From assembly GCA_934757275.1 (NCBI GenBank), contig CAKVLN010000007.1, forward strand, positions 35,650 through 99,649: 64,000 nt of DNA. Reading direction: 5' to 3'. The position numbers and the translations under genes were made by a program. This document shows positions 60,746-64,000 of the stretch, piece by piece. The stretch is from an uncultured Candidatus Melainabacteria bacterium (lineage in GTDB: Bacteria; Cyanobacteriota; Vampirovibrionia; Gastranaerophilales; Gastranaerophilaceae). The notes under the pieces were generated by a model. The model was not told the DNA's origin. It ran no database searches and worked only from the letters and a program-made list of their open reading frames with translations. The first letter of the stretch is position 1. Every line of letters starts with the position of its first letter.

Positions 60746-63700
60746 TCATTTAGCAAGGTTTGTTATATATATAGTATCAGTAAGTTTTGATAATTCATCA
60801 ATATGAATTTCTTTTACATTTGAATTATTATATGGGTCTACTACTTTTACAATCCCTGTAGATTTATTATATCCACAAACAGAATAAGCATGTTGTTTCT
60901 TTAAAATATCCGTAAGTTTCAAATCATGTTTTGTTCCAAAGTTCAAAATAATGTCATCATTATTTGCTAAATAATCAATTACAGTTTTTATATTCTTGCT
61001 ATTACCTAAATATAAAGCAATACTTGTATTTGGCTGATTTTCTTTAAAATTATTTAATATATCTTGGATGCCTTTACTATTAAATTGTGCTAACTCTACA
61101 TTTACTGTTGAAGCAGAATTTCTTTTATATGGAATACTGATGCTCTTTTTTATCATCATGCCTGATTTCGCATTATCATTCATAGCTTTTGTGCCAAGAA
61201 TTTCTTGGATTGCTTGTGAACTATTACCACCATTAATTCTTTGCATTAATGCTTTACTTTCTGCTGTATTTGGATATATTATATCTTGTTCTCTTAATGC
61301 TACTTTTGCGTATGTACGTTCGTATAATTGTACGCCTCTACAACCTTCTACTTGTTTTTTCCCTAAATTACTTAATTCACCATTTGTGAATGTTTGCGAA
61401 CCGTTATAATCTTCATAAGCTTTAACAGTTACTTTAACATCCTTTCCATCATATTCAAAGGATTGGTAGAAGGTTACACTTGCTTTTTTATTTCTCATTA
61501 CAGATGAAATTGATGAAAGCAAGTAACAATCTCCTAGTTTTTTTTGTTTAAAAGCAAATCTATCAACTGGCGGAAATAATTTCAAGAACATTTCTTTTGT
61601 CATATTCCATTTTGAAAGTTTTTTACCGTCATTGATATACATTTGTTTACCAACTTCTACTACATCTCCAATTGATGTAGCTTTGTAAGCTTCGTTGATA
61701 TCAGTATCAGCACTAAATTCTTTTACTATTGATTTTCCTTCTTTTAACAGTTTTAAATCACTATAAATTTCAGGGCTTAAATCAGCATTAGCCAGCCTTG
61801 GTATTTTAACATTTTTTACAGTTCCATTTTCTAAAGCTTTAATTAAACCAGAGTTTAATATTCTCTCATATCTTTCCTTATTTTGAAGTTTCAATTCAAA
61901 TAAATCAGTATATTTAAGTGGTTCATTTGTTATTTTTGACAAATCTTGCTCAAATGAAGCTATTTCTTTTTGTATAAATTCGACTTTATTTGTACTATCC
62001 ATTTTTTGCATTATTGGGTCATATATACATTTAAGGTCGTGGTATTTGTTAGAAAGAACTCTTAAATCTTTTCCTTCTTTAAGTGCGTTCAAAATTCTAG
62101 ATGCATTTATCTCATCTGTAAAGCTAGACAAATCATATAATTGTAATTCGTCTATATTTAAATTTTTTGTTGCAAATTCTAAAACATCTTTATTGGCAGC
62201 ATTAACATTTTCCATAACCTCATACGCAATATACGCAGTTTTATTATTTTTCACTAAAGGTAAAATAATGTTTTTATTAGTATCATTCAAATTTGTTAAA
62301 ATCCTTAGGAATCTATCATTTACACCACAATCAATAACATTTTCAAGCAACATAGCTGCTTCATTTTTATCAGTGATGCCAAATTTTTGCATTAAGATAT
62401 CGATATTTTCTTCTGAAACATAACTACCGTCTTTATTAACTACAAGTTCAACATTCGGAATAGAATATTTTTCTTCTACTTTGCCATAAGAATCATAAAC
62501 TGTTACATCTTTTTGACCATTAGAATATATTTCAGTTTCTTTAGATTCCTGATATTTACCATTAGAGGTTCTATAATCTGTAACACATGCTTTATCACTA
62601 TGTAACTCAACTGATTTCGTTGTTACACCATTTTTATGTTCATAGAATGTGATATATTCTATTGAACCTTCAGAATTAACTTTTGTTGTTCTTACAGATT
62701 TGCCGGTTTGTGGATCAACTTCTTTAATCAGTTTACTTCCGTCATCTCTGACTTTTTCTTTTATTAACATTCCTGATAAATCTTTTCTTTGACTTAGATA
62801 ATCTGTTACAAATGAGAGTTCTTCATTATTTTTTACATGCCAATAATAGTCACCATCTTTAACATTAAATGTGCCATCTGCATTTTTATCAACATGCACA
62901 CTACTTTGTTCCCTCGCCCCTTGTGGGAGAGCGGATTGTCGACAGAGAGCGGAGGCATTCTGCTTAGCAGAAGCCGTAGACTCGTTTATCGTCGACAACC
63001 AAGAAGGGTTAGGGTGAGGGGTGTTATCGGCTTTCGAATGTTCAGCGTTTACACCCACCATTTGTGCTTCTTTATCCAAAATAAACATGAACAATTCTTC
63101 AGGAGTTGCCAAAACGGTTTCTTTACCTTTTGCGTCTTTTACTGAATATACTTTTTGACCTTCATAAATTGCGATATTCACTTTATAGCCCGCAAGGTCG
63201 GTTTTGATTTGTTGAACTTTTTCTGGTGTCAAAAATGCCATATTCTTTGCGCCCAACATTGCCAAAACCATTTTAGAAACGCCGTCCATTTGTGCCAAAT
63301 TTGCCATCGCATCTGTGTAGCTTACGCCATCATCATAAGCCATATAACCAGCGTTAATGCCAAATTCTGTGCCAAATTTCAAAACCTCGCCAATTGCTTC
63401 AGAATATTCTGAAATATTTTTTAAAATACTTGTCAAAGGCGCAGGTTTATTAGTAATACCTTTTGTCAAAATTTGATTAATAATTGGCTTGCTATTTAGA
63501 AGTTTGGTCGTAGCATTTTTAACCTGCATTCCTAAAGGTCCGGAAATTGCACCACCAACATAGCCGAATTTGAACAAGCCTTCTGCGCTTGCTACGATGT
63601 TTTTAGCTTTTTCTGTGTTAATTTCGCCAGTTGCAAGAGTTTCGCCAGCAAGCTCAGCAGTTTTTGTGCCTTGAAAAGCTACTGCATTCAAACCAGCACT

Positions 63701-64000
63701 TGTCGTTTGCGCTGCCACAATTCCAACGCCTTGTGACATTGCTTGTCCTGCACTTGATTGAGCGAATTTTTTCCCTGCAACCTTTGTGATAGCGTTTTCT
63801 GCAAGTTCAGTACCGCCTTTTGCAGTCATTTGTGCGTATTTGCCAATTGCGCTAGAACCGCCAGAAACGTACATCAAAGCAACATTGAAGGCTAAGTCCA
63901 TCAAACCGCCAGCTTTACTAGCGTTACCCATATAATCATCTGCTGATTTTAAGTTTGTTTTTGTCAAACCGTCAATTTTTTTGTTAAACTTTTCGATTTT
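60746..64000 (-). CDS. Large protein with C-terminal calpain-like cysteine protease, 5' end beyond the window
   Basis: At least 1084 residues; the frame is open to base 64000 and the first in-window start is only a TTG at 63967, so the true start is outside. The N-terminal region is Ala/Gly-rich and helical (LMDLAFNVALMYVSGGSSAI). The middle has short repeats like those of secreted toxins (DGTFNVKDGDYYWHVKNNEE, TTKVNSEGSIEYITFYEHKN). The last 260 residues resemble calpain: Cys in FKQKKLGDCYLLSSISS, His in KKQHAYSVCGY and Asn in VVDPYNNSN. Such domains occur in secreted or polymorphic toxin-like proteins. A palindromic repeat is inserted in frame (62911-63021). Confidence 0.8.
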   Translation of the reverse strand, partial: KIEKFNKKIDGLTKTNLKSADDYMGNASKAGGLMDLAFNVALMYVSGGSSAIGKYAQMTAKGGTELAENAITKVAGKKFAQSSAGQAMSQGVGIVAAQTTSAGLNAVAFQGTKTAELAGETLATGEINTEKAKNIVASAEGLFKFGYVGGAISGPLGMQVKNATTKLLNSKPIINQILTKGITNKPAPLTSILKNISEYSEAIGEVLKFGTEFGINAGYMAYDDGVSYTDAMANLAQMDGVSKMVLAMLGAKNMAFLTPEKVQQIKTDLAGYKVNIAIYEGQKVYSVKDAKGKETVLATPEELFMFILDKEAQMVGVNAEHSKADNTPHPNPSWLSTINESTASAKQNASALCRQSALPQGAREQSSVHVDKNADGTFNVKDGDYYWHVKNNEELSFVTDYLSQRKDLSGMLIKEKVRDDGSKLIKEVDPQTGKSVRTTKVNSEGSIEYITFYEHKNGVTTKSVELHSDKACVTDYRTSNGKYQESKETEIYSNGQKDVTVYDSYGKVEEKYSIPNVELVVNKDGSYVSEENIDILMQKFGITDKNEAAMLLENVIDCGVNDRFLRILTNLNDTNKNIILPLVKNNKTAYIAYEVMENVNAANKDVLEFATKNLNIDELQLYDLSSFTDEINASRILNALKEGKDLRVLSNKYHDLKCIYDPIMQKMDSTNKVEFIQKEIASFEQDLSKITNEPLKYTDLFELKLQNKERYERILNSGLIKALENGTVKNVKIPRLANADLSPEIYSDLKLLKEGKSIVKEFSADTDINEAYKATSIGDVVEVGKQMYINDGKKLSKWNMTKEMFLKLFPPVDRFAFKQKKLGDCYLLSSISSVMRNKKASVTFYQSFEYDGKDVKVTVKAYEDYNGSQTFTNGELSNLGKKQVEGCRGVQLYERTYAKVALREQDIIYPNTAESKALMQRINGGNSSQAIQEILGTKAMNDNAKSGMMIKKSISIPYKRNSASTVNVELAQFNSKGIQDILNNFKENQPNTSIALYLGNSKNIKTVIDYLANNDDIILNFGTKHDLKLTDILKKQHAYSVCGYNKSTGIVKVVDPYNNSNVKEIHIDELSKLTDTIYITNLAK
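62911..63021 (-). repeat. Nested palindromic repeats inserted in frame in the calpain-like gene
   Basis: The outer part, CCCTCGCCCCTTGTGGGAG on one side and AAGGGTTAGGGTGAGGGG on the other, is the same element as at 5462. Inside it lies a second element with perfect ends TTGTCGAC (62936-62943) / GTCGACAA (62991-62998) and an inner CTGCTTAGCAG hairpin. The whole is translated (NTPHPNPSWLSTINEST..., then ALPQGAREQ) without breaking the frame. Confidence 0.8.

Noticed and set aside
62837..63145. 102-codon plus-strand frame within the calpain-like gene
   Set aside because: Antisense to a long coding frame and made largely of the inserted palindromic repeat.

Overview
The window is AT-rich, uses the standard bacterial code and is densely coded. 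Several genes encode proteins with no family I recognise outside one lineage: short N-termini carrying Asn/Thr-rich or SFGK/TFTAK-type tracts, then one or two hydrophobic segments. With the Na+-pumping decarboxylase operon and the many short palindromic repeats, this fits a host-associated bacterium of the Gastranaerophilales (Vampirovibrionia, 'Melainabacteria') type. That assignment is inference; no 16S rRNA is present.

Layout. 1-3063: minus-strand operon birA-oadG-oadA-oadB (biotin ligase plus Na+-translocating oxaloacetate decarboxylase). 3291-7826: lineage-specific membrane/secreted proteins and a membrane glycosyltransferase. 8043-8116: tRNA-Ile(GAT). 8160-35835: a defence-rich island. 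It opens with a four-gene operon (AAA ATPase, subtilisin-like protease, TPR-FRG protein, TPR-CHAT protease) bracketed by related palindromic repeats. Then come a Mu-like transposition module (MuA-like, MuB-like and two accessory genes), an Mrr-type endonuclease and companion, small unknown genes, an Abi-alpha-like protein, a type I restriction-modification operon with two extra genes inside it, a broken tyrosine recombinase and hipBA. A copy of the tRNA-Ile 3' end with more than 100 bp of its downstream flank recurs at 35603-35835, so the tRNA probably marks one edge of an integrated element. A further copy lies at 37518-37693.

33417-40344: secreted or coiled-coil lineage-specific proteins; two of them share a 20-bp promoter element. 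40428-44388: housekeeping genes (5-formyl-THF cyclo-ligase, PTP-like phosphatase, ruvC, MsbA-like ABC exporter, acpS). 44381-51302: a minus-strand cell-surface glycan/acyl operon containing a frameshifted KAS III and a deletion scar. A tyrosine-recombinase-like protein that has lost its catalytic residues sits at its head. 51580-53400: a decaying zone with another recombinase, remnants of an alcohol dehydrogenase and a response regulator, and strong hairpins.

54214-57268 is a second candidate defence region: XRE regulator, small proteins, a DUF3800 protein, a roughly 90-nt structured RNA with its own promoter and terminator, a ThsB-like TIR protein and a membrane protein. 57783-64000 holds a tandem AAA+ ATPase, a small lineage-specific protein and the C-terminal part of a large calpain-like protease that runs off the right edge.

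The two strongest candidates for little-described systems are the ATPase/subtilisin/FRG/CHAT operon (8914-16126) and the DUF3800-ncRNA-TIR-membrane-protein module (55113-57268). Small palindromic elements inserted in coding sequence, in tRNA T-loops and in intergenic space are a recurring theme.
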